From Firm-04 sp964463355 (lineage in GTDB: Bacteria; Bacillota; Clostridia; Oscillospirales; Ruminococcaceae): 64,000 nt of DNA. The notes under the pieces are model-generated. The model did not search any database and had not been told where the DNA came from. It saw only the letters and a list, made by a program, of their open reading frames with translations. The stretch is taken from assembly GCA_964463355.1 (NCBI GenBank), contig CAYXBP010000001.1, positions 136,922-200,921 of the forward strand, in the 5' to 3' direction. The position numbers and the translations under genes were made by a program. The first letter of the stretch is position 1. Every line of letters starts with the position of its first letter. This document shows, piece by piece, positions 8,753 to 18,060 of this stretch.

Positions 8753-9403
8753 TTAATTGTAGATGATAAACCATTCGTCCTTGCATTCAAAGGCGAACAG
8801 TTTTTCATCGTACATGGCTTTATCGGTTTCGCCTTTTATGCAAGAATCCTTATCGGCAAAGTAGCGGGTGACGGTCAGCTCATAAAACTGTGAGATATCC
8901 TTAGAAATTTTACTGCCGTCTGCTTCTTCCGAAAGATTGTCGAGAATTTCCAACAAGGTGGCACTGGTTGTATATTCCGTACCCTTTACGCAATCGGTGA
9001 TATCAATAAACGAGAATACATAATCCTTGCCGTCATTGAAGATGCGGAGTGCCTCATTGCTGTTATCCAGAATATCCTCATTGGTGTACTTGCCGCCCAG
9101 AACATCGTCCAGCTGGTACTGCATATACAGTGGATGCTGTATCTGAGTAAACATCTCGACATTGTCGGTTTGAATAGCATAATAGTAGCGCAATACCGTG
9201 TTCAGCAGCTCTTCATTAATAAAGCGGTGATCATATTGTACGGGCAAAATATAATCTTTCTTATTGACGGTAATGGTTGCACCGTAGGGCAGGTCATCCT
9301 CTGTGACATCAAAGCCGTTGTTTTGGTCGCAGCTGGTCAGTGTGGTAAGCGTTACCGTTGCAAGCAGCATCGCGGTGATTGCTTTTATGTGCTTGTGCGC
9401 CAT
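8753..9403 (-). CDS. Lipoprotein of unknown function (first of a pair)
   Basis: 216 aa. The signal peptide has a lipobox (TLTTLTSCDQ) with Cys near residue 24. The body is similar in plan to the next gene: an N-terminal strand segment, a middle helical part (LLNTVLRYYYAIQTDNVEMF) and a final FECKDEWFIIYN strand. The two may be distant paralogues that work together at the cell surface. AAAGGAG precedes the ATG at 9403, and a promoter with ideal spacing lies just upstream. Confidence 0.75.
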   Translation of the reverse strand: MAHKHIKAITAMLLATVTLTTLTSCDQNNGFDVTEDDLPYGATITVNKKDYILPVQYDHRFINEELLNTVLRYYYAIQTDNVEMFTQIQHPLYMQYQLDDVLGGKYTNEDILDNSNEALRIFNDGKDYVFSFIDITDCVKGTEYTTSATLLEILDNLSEEADGSKISKDISQFYELTVTRYFADKDSCIKGETDKAMYDEKLFAFECKDEWFIIYN

Positions 9404-9438
9404 GGTATATGCACTCCTTTTCGCATTTTTCACCATTA

Positions 9439-9467
9439 AGCATACCACAAAACGCGCACGCTGTCAA
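9439..9467 (-). promoter_or_regulatory. Promoter of the lipoprotein pair
   Basis: Minus strand TTGACA (9467-9462), 17-bp spacer, TATGCT (9444-9439). Confidence 0.75.
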
Positions 9468-9516
9468 GAATCACAGCGATTTTCGCATCTTTTTCACATT
9501 TCGGCGCAAAAAAAGC

Positions 9517-9545
9517 TTGACAAATCTTTGCGAATGTGCTATAAT
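9517..9545 (+). promoter_or_regulatory. Promoter of tRNA-Val
   Basis: TTGACA (9517-9522), 17-bp spacer, TATAAT (9540-9545): full consensus, 15 bp before the tRNA. Confidence 0.9.
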
Positions 9546-9560
9546 GACAAAGTCGATTAC

Positions 9561-9634
<74 letters not shown>

Positions 9635-9641
9635 TGTCATG

Positions 9642-9690
9642 CAAAACCGCGTATCTTCGCAAAATTGCGTTGGTGCGCGGTTTTGTGTTT
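9642..9690 (+). terminator. Terminator of tRNA-Val
   Basis: Stem AAAACCGCG (9643-9651) with CGCGGTTTT (9676-9684), then TGTTTTA. Confidence 0.75.
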
Positions 9691-9881
9691 TATGTTCGAT
9701 GATGCTTCCACATTTTGCAAAGTTTTGCCCCCAAAAGTACGCTTTTGCAGTACGTACTTAATCAGTGTGTCCTGAAATGGGAAGAATATCAAGTGCCTGA
9801 TCAACAGACGTTCGTCATCCATCAAAAAGTTATCGAGGAGCGGTCACTGCAATTTATCCACGTGATTCACGGAAAAATCCC
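9691..9881. other. Intergenic region with no supported gene
   Basis: No start with a ribosome-binding site is seen on either strand. A 62-codon minus-strand frame crosses the tRNA terminator and has no ribosome-binding site. Confidence 0.5.
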
Positions 9882-9909
9882 TTGACAGATATCGAAAATA
9901 TGGTATAAT
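9882..9909 (+). promoter_or_regulatory. Promoter of the SGNH esterase operon
   Basis: TTGACA (9882-9887), 16-bp spacer, TATAAT (9904-9909). Confidence 0.8.
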
Positions 9910-9949
9910 AAAAAGGATAACTCTTGCTTCCGAAAAAAGGAGTACAGAT

Positions 9950-11155
9950 ATGAAAACGCGTTTTTGTTCCGCAAAACGATATGCGGCGGCGATGGCGGCA
10001 TTATTCGCCATCCCTTTACTGTGCGGCTGCGAAGAAAGCAGCAAAGCCCCTGAAACGCCGGAAGAGTTTCACGATGCAATGGTAGATCGTTCCGTGGTCA
10101 GCGTGGGCAATACAGAGCGTATGCGCAAGGTCTTTGATCGTGCGGCAAAGGGCGAGAATATCACCATGGCGTATATTGGCGGTTCCATAACAGAGGGCTA
10201 TTCGGTTGGGGCACAGTCGCCGCTGTGCTACGCATCGCTTTCGGCACAGAATTTTCAGAGCGATTATATGCAGGGCGGCACCGTTACTTGCCAAAACAAC
10301 GGTCTTTCAGGTACGCCGTCTATTCTGGGCAATTTACGCGCGCCAAGGGAATTGCTTGCAACGGATCCTGATGTGATCTTTATTGAGTTTGCGGTCAATG
10401 ATGGCGGCGAGTACGAGTATCAGACGGCGTACGAGAGCCTTGTGAAAACCTGCGTGGAGCAGGAAAATCAGCCAGCTGTGGTTTTGTTGTTCACCTATAT
10501 GGAAACGGGTCACACCTGTCAGGAGCAACAGCAGAAGATCGGTGCGCATTACGATTTGGGCATGATCAGCGTGCGGGATGCCATAGTGCCCGAAATGGAA
10601 GCAGGTCGCATGGCGTGGAGCGATTATTCTGATGACGATGTGCATCCCAACGCGGCTGGTCATGCGTTGGTGGCAGAGCTCATTGACTGCTATTTTGAAA
10701 AGGCAGCCGCTGCGAAAGAATCCAAGGCGTATACCGTGCCAGATGAAACCTTGCACCCCGTGCTGTATCTGGATACTGCACTGTGGGATGCTACGAATCT
10801 GCGATTTCGTGAGGGCGCGTGGGATATGCGAAGCTCCAACAGCCATTTTCCAGGTGGATTTACCTATGTTCCAGGCAGAGAAAACGAATCTCTGTGGTTT
10901 GAAGTAGAGGCAAAAGATCTGTTTATTGTGTATAAGAAGGCAGCAAGCAACGATTACGGCATGATCGGGGTGTATGTGAACGGTGCGTTGGAGGCGATCG
11001 TGAACGGCTATGGTGTCAATGCATGGGGTGGTCCTGCGGTGGAACTGGTTTACGAGGGCGAAACCAAGCAGAAGCTGGAGGTCGAGATTCGGTTGCTGGA
11101 TGATCAGACTGAAAAAGCCTTTGAAGTGTTTGCCATTGGTACATCGGGCAAATGA
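9950..11155 (+). CDS. Secreted SGNH/GDSL-type esterase lipoprotein
   Basis: 401 aa. A basic signal peptide ends in a lipobox (PLLCGCEES), so the enzyme is probably tethered outside the membrane. The SGNH hydrolase blocks are present: block I MAYIGGSITEGY with the nucleophile Ser, the Asn block FAVNDGGE and the terminal catalytic pair in DDVHPNAAGHALV. The last 150 residues form a second, strand-rich domain (SLWFEVEAKDLFIVYKK, IGVYVNGALEAIV) that may bind carbohydrate. Such enzymes often remove acetyl groups from polysaccharides; the substrate here is not known. AAGGAG precedes the ATG. The next gene overlaps it by 4 bp. Confidence 0.88.
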   Translation: MKTRFCSAKRYAAAMAALFAIPLLCGCEESSKAPETPEEFHDAMVDRSVVSVGNTERMRKVFDRAAKGENITMAYIGGSITEGYSVGAQSPLCYASLSAQNFQSDYMQGGTVTCQNNGLSGTPSILGNLRAPRELLATDPDVIFIEFAVNDGGEYEYQTAYESLVKTCVEQENQPAVVLLFTYMETGHTCQEQQQKIGAHYDLGMISVRDAIVPEMEAGRMAWSDYSDDDVHPNAAGHALVAELIDCYFEKAAAAKESKAYTVPDETLHPVLYLDTALWDATNLRFREGAWDMRSSNSHFPGGFTYVPGRENESLWFEVEAKDLFIVYKKAASNDYGMIGVYVNGALEAIVNGYGVNAWGGPAVELVYEGETKQKLEVEIRLLDDQTEKAFEVFAIGTSGK

Positions 11156-11697
11156 GCAAACAGGAACCAAAGAAAAAACCGCATATCAGCTACCGTGTGG
11201 CATTGGGCGGCATTGTAGCGGCACTCTGCTTGATGACCATGGCGATGGCAGGGGTGCTTCCCATTTTGTACATTGCCGCCCCGATGGTTGCAGGTGTTCT
11301 GCTGGTGATTCTGGTGCAGGAGGTCAGCACGGGATGGGCTGCATTGACTTACGCTGCAACGGCAGTACTTTCGGTGTTTGTTGTACCTGACAAAGAAGCC
11401 ACGTTGATGTTTGTGCTGTTCTTCGGATATTATCCGCTGCTGCGCCCGAAGATTAGACAATTGCCCACAAAGCTGTTGCGTCTGCTTGCCAAGCTGTGCT
11501 TGTATCAGGTGTTTTTGCTGGTGGATTATCTGCTGACGGTTTATGTACTGGGGCTTCCCACCTTTGATGAATTTGCACCGTGGGCACTGCCGTTGATTGA
11601 TCTGGTGGCAACGGCTGTTTTCCTGATGTATGACAGCCTGTTGGATGGCTTGACGCAGTTTTATATGCAGGTGGTGCGCAGGCGTTTAAGGAGATAA
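11152..11697 (+). CDS. Integral membrane protein of unknown function
   Basis: 181 aa with a basic N-terminus (MSKQEPKKKP) and about five hydrophobic segments (VALGGIVAALCLMTMAMAG, YIAAPMVAGVLLVILVQEV, AALTYAATAVLSVFVV, LYQVFLLVDYLLTVYVLG, PLIDLVATAVFLMYD). The layout is like small ECF-type or DUF2232-like membrane proteins, but no firm family call is possible. The start codon overlaps the stop of the esterase gene (ATGA), so the two are translationally coupled. Confidence 0.7.
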   Translation: MSKQEPKKKPHISYRVALGGIVAALCLMTMAMAGVLPILYIAAPMVAGVLLVILVQEVSTGWAALTYAATAVLSVFVVPDKEATLMFVLFFGYYPLLRPKIRQLPTKLLRLLAKLCLYQVFLLVDYLLTVYVLGLPTFDEFAPWALPLIDLVATAVFLMYDSLLDGLTQFYMQVVRRRLRR

Positions 11698-11753
11698 TCG
11701 TTGTTTCTTTCTACCAATCAAAAGCATATCAAAACCAAAAGGAGTAAATACAA

Positions 11754-13526
11754 ATGGACACTATGCAAGGACTGAAGCGTACCCACTACTGCGGTGAGGT
11801 GCTGACGGCAAATCAGACCGTTACCGTAGGTGGCTTTTGCGATACCATAAGAAATAAGGGCGGTATCATCTTTATTGTGCTGCGTGATCGTACGGGCGTG
11901 GTGCAGCTGACCTTTGATGATACAACCGATCCCGCAATTTTTGAAAAGGCTGCCGCCTGCCACAGCGAGTATGTTGTTATGGCGCAGGGCAATGTTCGCG
12001 AGCGCGAGAGCAAAAACGATAAGATTCCTACGGGTCATGTGGAAATCTATGTTACTGATTTTCGGATTCTGGCAAAGGCACAGACACCGCCTTTTGAGAT
12101 CACTGCCGAAACGAAGGTCAATGAAGAACTGCGCCTGAAATATCGTTATCTCGATTTGCGTCGCGCACCGTTGCAACGTAACTTGATTTTACGCCACAAG
12201 ATTGCACAGTGCGCGCGTGAGTATTTCTACCGCAACGGCTTTTTGGAGATCGAAACGCCTATGATGATGAAATCTACACCAGAGGGTGCCCGTGATTATC
12301 TTGTGCCCTCCCGTGTGCATCATGGCGAGTTTTATGCGCTGCCACAGTCCCCGCAGATTTACAAGCAGTTGCTGATGGTTGCAGGTTATGATCGCTACAT
12401 TCAGCTTGCGCGCTGTTTCCGCGATGAAGATCTCCGCGCTGATCGTCAGCCAGAATTTACGCAGATTGATCTGGAGATGTCCTTTGTGGATGTGAATGAC
12501 ATCCTTGATATTACCGAGGGCTTCCTCATTGAGCTGTTTGATAAGGTCATGGGAAGAACGTTGAAAACGCCGCTACCGCGCTTGACTTATACCGAGGCGA
12601 TGAATCGTTTTGGTTCTGATAAGCCTGATTTGCGTTTTGGCATGGAGTTGCAGGATCTTTCAGAAGTGGTAAAGAACAGCACTTTCCCAGTGTTTGCCAA
12701 TGCACTGGCGGAGGGCGGTACTGTGCGCTGTATCGTGGCGAAAAATGCCGCCGCCAAGCTGACCCGCAAGGAGATCGACAAGTTGACCGAGATGGTGAAG
12801 GGCATCGGTGCAAAGGGTCTTGCCTACGTGCGTTGGGTGGATGCCACGCCGAGCTGTTCCTTTGGCAAGTTTATGCGGGAGGGCGAGCTGGATACGATTC
12901 TCAATGCCGTTTCGGCTGAGCAGGGCGATGTGGTGCTGATTGTTGCTGACAAGACCTCTGTGACATTGCCAGTATTGGGCGCACTGCGTAATCAATTGGC
13001 AAAGCAGTTGGATATGATTCCAGCAGGAGAGTTCAATTTCTTGTGGATTACCCAGTTCCCGTTCTTTGAACAGGATGAGGAAACTGGCGAGTGGCTTGCA
13101 ATGCATCATCCCTTTACGATGCCGATGGATGAGTGCTTGCAGTATCTGGATAGCGCACCAGAGAAGGTCTTTGCAAAGGCGTATGATTTGGTGCTTAACG
13201 GTACGGAACTCTGCTCTGGTTCTATGCGCATTACCGATTACGAGTTGCAGCAGAAGATGTTTGAATCTCTTGGAATGACCCCCGAGGAGATCGAAGCAAA
13301 ATTCGGCTTCCTCGTACAGGCATACCACTACGGCGCGCCGCCCCACGGTGGGCTGGGTATTGGGTTGGATCGACTTGCCATGGTGCTTGCTGAGGCCGAT
13401 AGCCTTCGCGATGTGGTGGCATTTCCAAAGGTGCAAAATGCCCGCGAGCTGATGAGCGGCTGTCCTTCTCCCGTAGAGCAGACAAATCTGGATGTGCTGG
13501 GCATCGCCTGCGTAGAACAAGATTGA
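11754..13526 (+). CDS. aspS: Aspartyl-tRNA synthetase
   Basis: Charges tRNA-Asp with aspartate. The 590-aa length is that of the bacterial class IIb form with the inserted GAD domain. The N-terminal OB fold binds the anticodon (GGIIFIVLRDRTGVVQLTF). Motif 2 is CFRDEDLRADRQPEFTQIDL and motif 3 is GLGIGLDRLAMVL. A good AAAGGAG ribosome-binding site lies 11 bases before the ATG. The next two genes follow closely on the same strand. Confidence 0.97.
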   Translation: MDTMQGLKRTHYCGEVLTANQTVTVGGFCDTIRNKGGIIFIVLRDRTGVVQLTFDDTTDPAIFEKAAACHSEYVVMAQGNVRERESKNDKIPTGHVEIYVTDFRILAKAQTPPFEITAETKVNEELRLKYRYLDLRRAPLQRNLILRHKIAQCAREYFYRNGFLEIETPMMMKSTPEGARDYLVPSRVHHGEFYALPQSPQIYKQLLMVAGYDRYIQLARCFRDEDLRADRQPEFTQIDLEMSFVDVNDILDITEGFLIELFDKVMGRTLKTPLPRLTYTEAMNRFGSDKPDLRFGMELQDLSEVVKNSTFPVFANALAEGGTVRCIVAKNAAAKLTRKEIDKLTEMVKGIGAKGLAYVRWVDATPSCSFGKFMREGELDTILNAVSAEQGDVVLIVADKTSVTLPVLGALRNQLAKQLDMIPAGEFNFLWITQFPFFEQDEETGEWLAMHHPFTMPMDECLQYLDSAPEKVFAKAYDLVLNGTELCSGSMRITDYELQQKMFESLGMTPEEIEAKFGFLVQAYHYGAPPHGGLGIGLDRLAMVLAEADSLRDVVAFPKVQNARELMSGCPSPVEQTNLDVLGIACVEQD

Positions 13527-13553
13527 AACGAGAAAAGAGGGGGATTTTTTTCG

Positions 13554-14588
13554 ATGACCGCCAATGAATTGCTTGCTCAAGTGCGCGCAGAACTGACTGG
13601 AGATCTCCAAAAAGATATGCAGCTGATTCAGGACTGTGCTGCCAAGTATAAAAGAGAAGAAAACGCCGCTGAACTGACTGCGGCACTTGCTGAATTTGCC
13701 TTTTCCATGATGCCCGCAGATGTGCAGGAGCAGATGCGTACTACCACTTTTGTTCGTGATATGCGCATGGATAAGGCGTTCCATATGGCAATGGAGATGA
13801 TTCGGGAGAATCGTTTGGAGGATGCTGAGTTACTGCTTGCAGAGATTTCCGAAAAGATCCGCATCCACTTTGAAGAAACCGATAAAAAATGGTTCAGCTT
13901 CCGCAATCCCTTTGAGTATCACCTGTACCGTCTGTATTATCCAACAGTCACCGAGTTTGACCGTGCGCCGTTTGATTTTTCCCACTACCTCACCATGTAC
14001 GGCTACGTGCTGCTGGAGAATCATAAGGTGCGCGATGCGGTTAAGGCGGTAGAGCGTGCTGTGCGGTTTAATCCCGTCAGTGCCGATGCGCGCTTTGAAC
14101 TTGCCGAGATCTATAAATTCTCCGGCACGCCAGAGAAACTGTTGGCAACTATCAAGGATACGCTGCGAATTTGTACCAGTGCATCGCGCATTGCCAGAAC
14201 CCTTTGCAATATGGGCTATTACTGCGTGCTGCAACGGGAATTTTATGATGCGGCAGTGTTCTATTTCTGTTCACTTCGCTTTGAAAATCGCAAGCCTGTG
14301 GAATTTGAACTGATGGATGTGGTGCGCAGGCTGCGGTCAATGGGCAAAGAGTTTGACCCACCTACCAACGGTCAGGTGCTGGATACCTTTGAGAAATACA
14401 ACATGACACCACCACCCAATGACGATGTGGTGAATCTTGCTGTTACGCTGGGGCGTTCTGCCCATGAACATCGGCAGCCCCAGTTGGAGGGTCTGTTCTA
14501 TCGCGTGGCGTATGATATGACCAATGATCCCGGGTTCAAGGAAATCCTTGACAATATTGACAAAGAGCTGCAAGAAGCGGCTCAATAA
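13554..14588 (+). CDS. TPR-like repeat protein of unknown function
   Basis: 344 aa, soluble and without a signal peptide. The C-terminal two thirds read as paired helices of the tetratricopeptide type (HKVRDAVKAVERAVRFNP, ADARFELAEIYKFSG, ARTLCNMGYYCVLQREF). The N-terminal 100 residues are helical and charged. TPR arrays usually hold protein complexes together; nothing here names a partner. It lies 27 bp after aspS behind an AGAGGGGGA ribosome-binding site, so the two are probably co-transcribed. Confidence 0.7.
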   Translation: MTANELLAQVRAELTGDLQKDMQLIQDCAAKYKREENAAELTAALAEFAFSMMPADVQEQMRTTTFVRDMRMDKAFHMAMEMIRENRLEDAELLLAEISEKIRIHFEETDKKWFSFRNPFEYHLYRLYYPTVTEFDRAPFDFSHYLTMYGYVLLENHKVRDAVKAVERAVRFNPVSADARFELAEIYKFSGTPEKLLATIKDTLRICTSASRIARTLCNMGYYCVLQREFYDAAVFYFCSLRFENRKPVEFELMDVVRRLRSMGKEFDPPTNGQVLDTFEKYNMTPPPNDDVVNLAVTLGRSAHEHRQPQLEGLFYRVAYDMTNDPGFKEILDNIDKELQEAAQ

Positions 14589-14646
14589 TAACGGTGTTGC
14601 CGATTACGGCTACGCACCATGATATGATTTGGAGGATACTTTACTT

Positions 14647-15966
14647 ATGTTAGCACAGGTCATCTTGCAGATTCTGCTGATCGCACTTAACGCGGTATTT
14701 GCCTGCGCGGAGATCGCGATCATCTCCATCAACGACACTAAGCTGGAACATATGGCGGCAGGCGGTGATAAGCGCGCCGTTCGTCTGGTAAAGCTGACTT
14801 CGCAGCCTGCAAGATTTCTGGCAACCATACAGGTCGCCATTACGCTGTCTGGTTTCTTGGGCTCCGCATTTGCAGCGGATAACTTTTCTGTGCATTTGAC
14901 CAGGTGGATGGTTTCTGTTGGAGTGCCGCTCGCGGAGGACACACTGGATACCATTTCGGTGCTTCTCATTACGATCCTGCTGTCGTACCTTACGTTGGTA
15001 TTTGGTGAACTGGTGCCGAAGCGTGTTGCTATGCGCAATGCGGAGAAGATAGGGCTGGGGCTTTCTACACTAATCTCGTTTATTTCTGTGGTGTTTAAGC
15101 CTTTGGTTTCTTTGCTGACAGCATCTACCAATGGCATTTTGCGCTTGGTTGGCGTTGACCCCAACGCAGAAACAGAAACTGTGACCGAGGAAGAAATCCG
15201 CATGATGGTAGATGTCGGCAGCGAAAAGGGAGCGATCGGCGATACCGAGCGCGAAATGATCCAGAATGTGTTTGCGTTTGATGATATTTGCGTGGAGGAT
15301 ATCTGCACGCACCGTACCGATACCGACTTTCTCTCGACCGAGGAAGATGTGGATGGTTGGCGCAAGATGATTTATGATAGCCGTCACAGTTTCTATCCTG
15401 TTTGCGGTGAAAACAGCGATCGAATAGTGGGCGTGCTTTCTGCGGCGGATTATTTCCGTTTGGAGGACAGAAGCCGCGATGCTGTCATGGCGTTGGTAAG
15501 ACCTGCGTATTTCGTACCTGCTGCTATGACCGCCAATGTGCTTTTCACGGAAATGAAGCGCAATCACGAGCGCTTTGCCGTGGTGTTGGATGAATATGGC
15601 GGTACCGCAGGTGTGATTACACTGACGGATCTCATTGAGGAGCTTGTGGGCGATCTTGGAGATGATGAGGAAGCGGATATCGAAACCGAGATGACACAGA
15701 TCGACGAGAATACATGGAAAATCGGTGGCGGTATGCGGCTGGATGATCTCCATGAGGCACTAGGTATCCGCCTGGAAGGCGATTACGATACACTCAGTGG
15801 ATACCTGTTCGGGTCGCTGGGCAGTATCCCCAAAGATGGCAGCCATCTGAAGCTGACAACAGATCAGATTGAAGCAGAAATTCTGAATGTGCGCAATCAT
15901 AAGGCAGAAACCGTTTTGGTGAAGCTGCGTGAGCCGCAACCACAAACGCCCGAAAGCGAAACATGA
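14647..15966 (+). CDS. CNNM/CorC-type membrane protein with CBS domains
   Basis: 439 aa. The N-terminal CNNM (DUF21) transmembrane domain covers residues 1-180 (ILLIALNAVFACAEIAIISI, IQVAITLSGFLGSAFAADNF), followed by a paired CBS domain (about 195-310; MIQNVFAFDDICVEDI, FAVVLDEYGGTAGVITLTDL) and a C-terminal CorC/HlyC domain (about 335-420; TWKIGGGMRLDDLHEALGI). The family has been linked to Mg2+/Co2+ efflux; haemolysin names are historical. GGAGG at 14631 fits the ATG at 14647; an upstream TTG frame would run over that site. A terminator follows. Confidence 0.92.
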   Translation: MLAQVILQILLIALNAVFACAEIAIISINDTKLEHMAAGGDKRAVRLVKLTSQPARFLATIQVAITLSGFLGSAFAADNFSVHLTRWMVSVGVPLAEDTLDTISVLLITILLSYLTLVFGELVPKRVAMRNAEKIGLGLSTLISFISVVFKPLVSLLTASTNGILRLVGVDPNAETETVTEEEIRMMVDVGSEKGAIGDTEREMIQNVFAFDDICVEDICTHRTDTDFLSTEEDVDGWRKMIYDSRHSFYPVCGENSDRIVGVLSAADYFRLEDRSRDAVMALVRPAYFVPAAMTANVLFTEMKRNHERFAVVLDEYGGTAGVITLTDLIEELVGDLGDDEEADIETEMTQIDENTWKIGGGMRLDDLHEALGIRLEGDYDTLSGYLFGSLGSIPKDGSHLKLTTDQIEAEILNVRNHKAETVLVKLREPQPQTPESET

Positions 15967-15969
15967 CAT

Positions 15970-16010
15970 AAGCCCGTAGTAATGATGCAATGTACTACGG
16001 GCTTTTTGTA
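15970..16010 (+). terminator. Terminator of the aspS cluster
   Basis: 12-bp stem AAGCCCGTAGTA (15970-15981) with TACTACGGGCTT (15993-16004), followed by TTTGTATT. Confidence 0.9.
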
Positions 16011-16157
16011 TTAGTGCAGCCAGAATCATGGACTTTTGTGTTTGGAAAACAATTGAAAAAACGGTGATAAATCGTTCGAAACGAGAGAAACAGTGTGAGC
16101 AGTTTTGGCAAAAATGTAGAAATAGCAAGGGATTGATCGTAAAAATGAGAAAAGCCC

Positions 16158-16186
16158 TTGCAAGTTTCAAACGATTGTGCTATAAT
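16158..16186 (+). promoter_or_regulatory. Promoter of the surface-polysaccharide operon
   Basis: TTGCAA (16158-16163), 17-bp spacer, TATAAT (16181-16186). The transcript has a leader of about 70 nt before the Wzz-like gene. No clear terminator was seen before 29.95 kb, so it may drive all the genes to that point. Confidence 0.8.
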
Positions 16187-16263
16187 ACAATAGATACACT
16201 GTGAAAAAGGGTACTATGCCGATTTACAGTTGGCACTCAGAATAGAAATGTGAGGGTTATATC

Positions 16264-17820
16264 ATGCTGGAAGAGAAGAATATCAATCTGGTACTGAAAG
16301 AGGAAACCGCAGACGAAAAGCCGTTGCTGACACTGCATGGAATAGTGCGGCAGACGAAACGGTTTATGGCACTGTGGCTGGTGTGCGCGCTGGCACTGGG
16401 CGTGATCGTAGGCTGCAGCTCGCTGTTTTTGACAAAAAGCACCGTGAAAATCAGTGCCGCAGTTGAGTTCACTTTCAGCGGCGTGGAGGACGGCAAAGAT
16501 CCTGCTGGCAATGAGTTCGATGCTGCAAAGCAATTACGCTCCCCCATTGTGCTGAAAAATGCATTGGAGTCCCTTGGATATACCAACGAAAAATTGAATG
16601 TCGATGATTTGCGCGATGTGCTTAATGTCAACGGCGTGGTTCCCGAGGATGCCATTGATGAGTTGACCGCATATAAGAGCGTGCTTGATGTCAGCGTCAA
16701 TGGAGCTATGAGTGCTGCACAGGCAATGCTGAATGTTTCGTATCATCCTAGCCGTTACATCATCAACTTTGTTCCAGCGAAAGTGGAACTTTCTGCCGAA
16801 GAAGGCGTAGAGGTAATGAACGCGGTTCTGAACGCGTATAAGCAGTATTTTTATGAAACTTACGGCTACAACAAGGCACTGGGCGTTGCAGTGCTTGCCA
16901 TTGACTACCACGATTACGATTATGAGCGCGCTATTGAAGTGTTTGATACCTCTTTGGAATCCGCGCAGAATTATGTCGATTCGTTGGCAGAAGAGGATAC
17001 AACAGGTTTCCGTTCCGTGGAGACTGGTTATTCCTTTACCGACCTCGCCAATGCCATCGGTACCTTGCGCGAGGAGGATTTGGGCTGGATTACTTCCTAT
17101 GTGACTATTAATAATGTCACTAAGGACAAGGACATGCTGCTGACCTATTATGCATACCTCATCGAAAACCTGACCCTAAAAAAGACAGAAGCGGAAACCA
17201 ATCTGATTTCTGTGCAGGAATCCATTGACAAGTATATAAAAGACTCCATTGTTGTGGTTGGCGGAGAGCAGAACGGCAAAGATCTAACGCTCTCACAGGC
17301 TTCTGAACAGTACGACAAAATGATTAACAGAAAGCTGGAAACACAGGCAACCATCGCTGAGTGTACCAAGGATATCGCTTACTATGAGCAGCGTGTTGCC
17401 GAGTTGCGCATGACCAACTCTATTGCAACCAGCTCGCAGATGCAGGAGCTTGACGAGAAAATGGATAAGCTCTATGGCAAGATCACAACTTTGCTGGGAA
17501 CCGTGGACGCTACTGCTGCAGAGTTCTATGAGAATGTCGCTTTCCAGAATGCTTACTCTGTGATTGTGCCCGCAGCTGCGGAGCGTAGTACAGTCGTGCG
17601 TAATACGATTACGACCGTGCTGGTGCTTGAGGTTCTGCTGCTCGTTGCCTTTGCCGCAATCATCGTGATCCGTGCATTTGTGTTGCAATATCGTGAGAAC
17701 CATCTTGCGAGTGCAGTCGCATCTTCCGTGGATGAAACAAAAGCTGAAGAAATTGTGCTGGCTGTAGCAGATGAGAAGGACACCGAAACAAAGGGTAAAA
17801 ACAGCAAAAAGAACAACTAA
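16264..17820 (+). CDS. Wzz-like polysaccharide chain-length/co-polymerase protein
   Basis: 518 aa. Membrane segments near residues 36-58 (ALWLVCALALGVIVGCSSLFL) and 445-468 (TTVLVLEVLLLVAFAAIIVI) bracket a large, mostly helical extracytoplasmic region with coiled-coil character, the plan of Wzz/CapA-type proteins that set polymer length. The cytoplasmic tail is short and charged (ADEKDTETKGKNSKKNN) without a kinase domain or Tyr cluster. It is the first gene of the capsule cluster, which fits a control role. Sequence divergence from the classic Wzz family is high, so the call rests on topology and context. Confidence 0.72.
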   Translation: MLEEKNINLVLKEETADEKPLLTLHGIVRQTKRFMALWLVCALALGVIVGCSSLFLTKSTVKISAAVEFTFSGVEDGKDPAGNEFDAAKQLRSPIVLKNALESLGYTNEKLNVDDLRDVLNVNGVVPEDAIDELTAYKSVLDVSVNGAMSAAQAMLNVSYHPSRYIINFVPAKVELSAEEGVEVMNAVLNAYKQYFYETYGYNKALGVAVLAIDYHDYDYERAIEVFDTSLESAQNYVDSLAEEDTTGFRSVETGYSFTDLANAIGTLREEDLGWITSYVTINNVTKDKDMLLTYYAYLIENLTLKKTEAETNLISVQESIDKYIKDSIVVVGGEQNGKDLTLSQASEQYDKMINRKLETQATIAECTKDIAYYEQRVAELRMTNSIATSSQMQELDEKMDKLYGKITTLLGTVDATAAEFYENVAFQNAYSVIVPAAAERSTVVRNTITTVLVLEVLLLVAFAAIIVIRAFVLQYRENHLASAVASSVDETKAEEIVLAVADEKDTETKGKNSKKNN

Positions 17821-18060
17821 AATTATTTGCCTTGAAGCGAAAAAGCAGGATACCGCCATTTGATTGCAAGAGAAAGTGCGTATTCTGACTGTCTGTATGT
17901 TTGTTGGTAAAGAGGCTGAGTACGCCGATGGTGCACCATTGGCACGAGAAATTATTGATAAGTGCTGGTTTGTGAATGAAATCTCGGGCAGGGCGATCAA
18001 ATTGCGACTGTGACGAGGAAAGTTCCTTCTAAGCTAGCAATAGTTAGGAGATGTACGCAA
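17821..18060 (+). other. Spacer between Wzz-like gene and aminotransferase, with a doubtful 46-50 codon frame
   Basis: A frame from about 17864 to 18013 (TVCMFVGKEAEYADGAPLA in the middle) starts after a TGA and offers only TTG or GTG starts without a ribosome-binding site. It may be a remnant of a lost gene or chance. The adjacent TTAGGAG at 18044-18050 serves the aminotransferase. Confidence 0.4.

Noticed and set aside
9637..9825. 62-codon minus-strand frame after tRNA-Val
   Set aside because: It runs through the tRNA terminator, has no ribosome-binding site and no recognisable motif.
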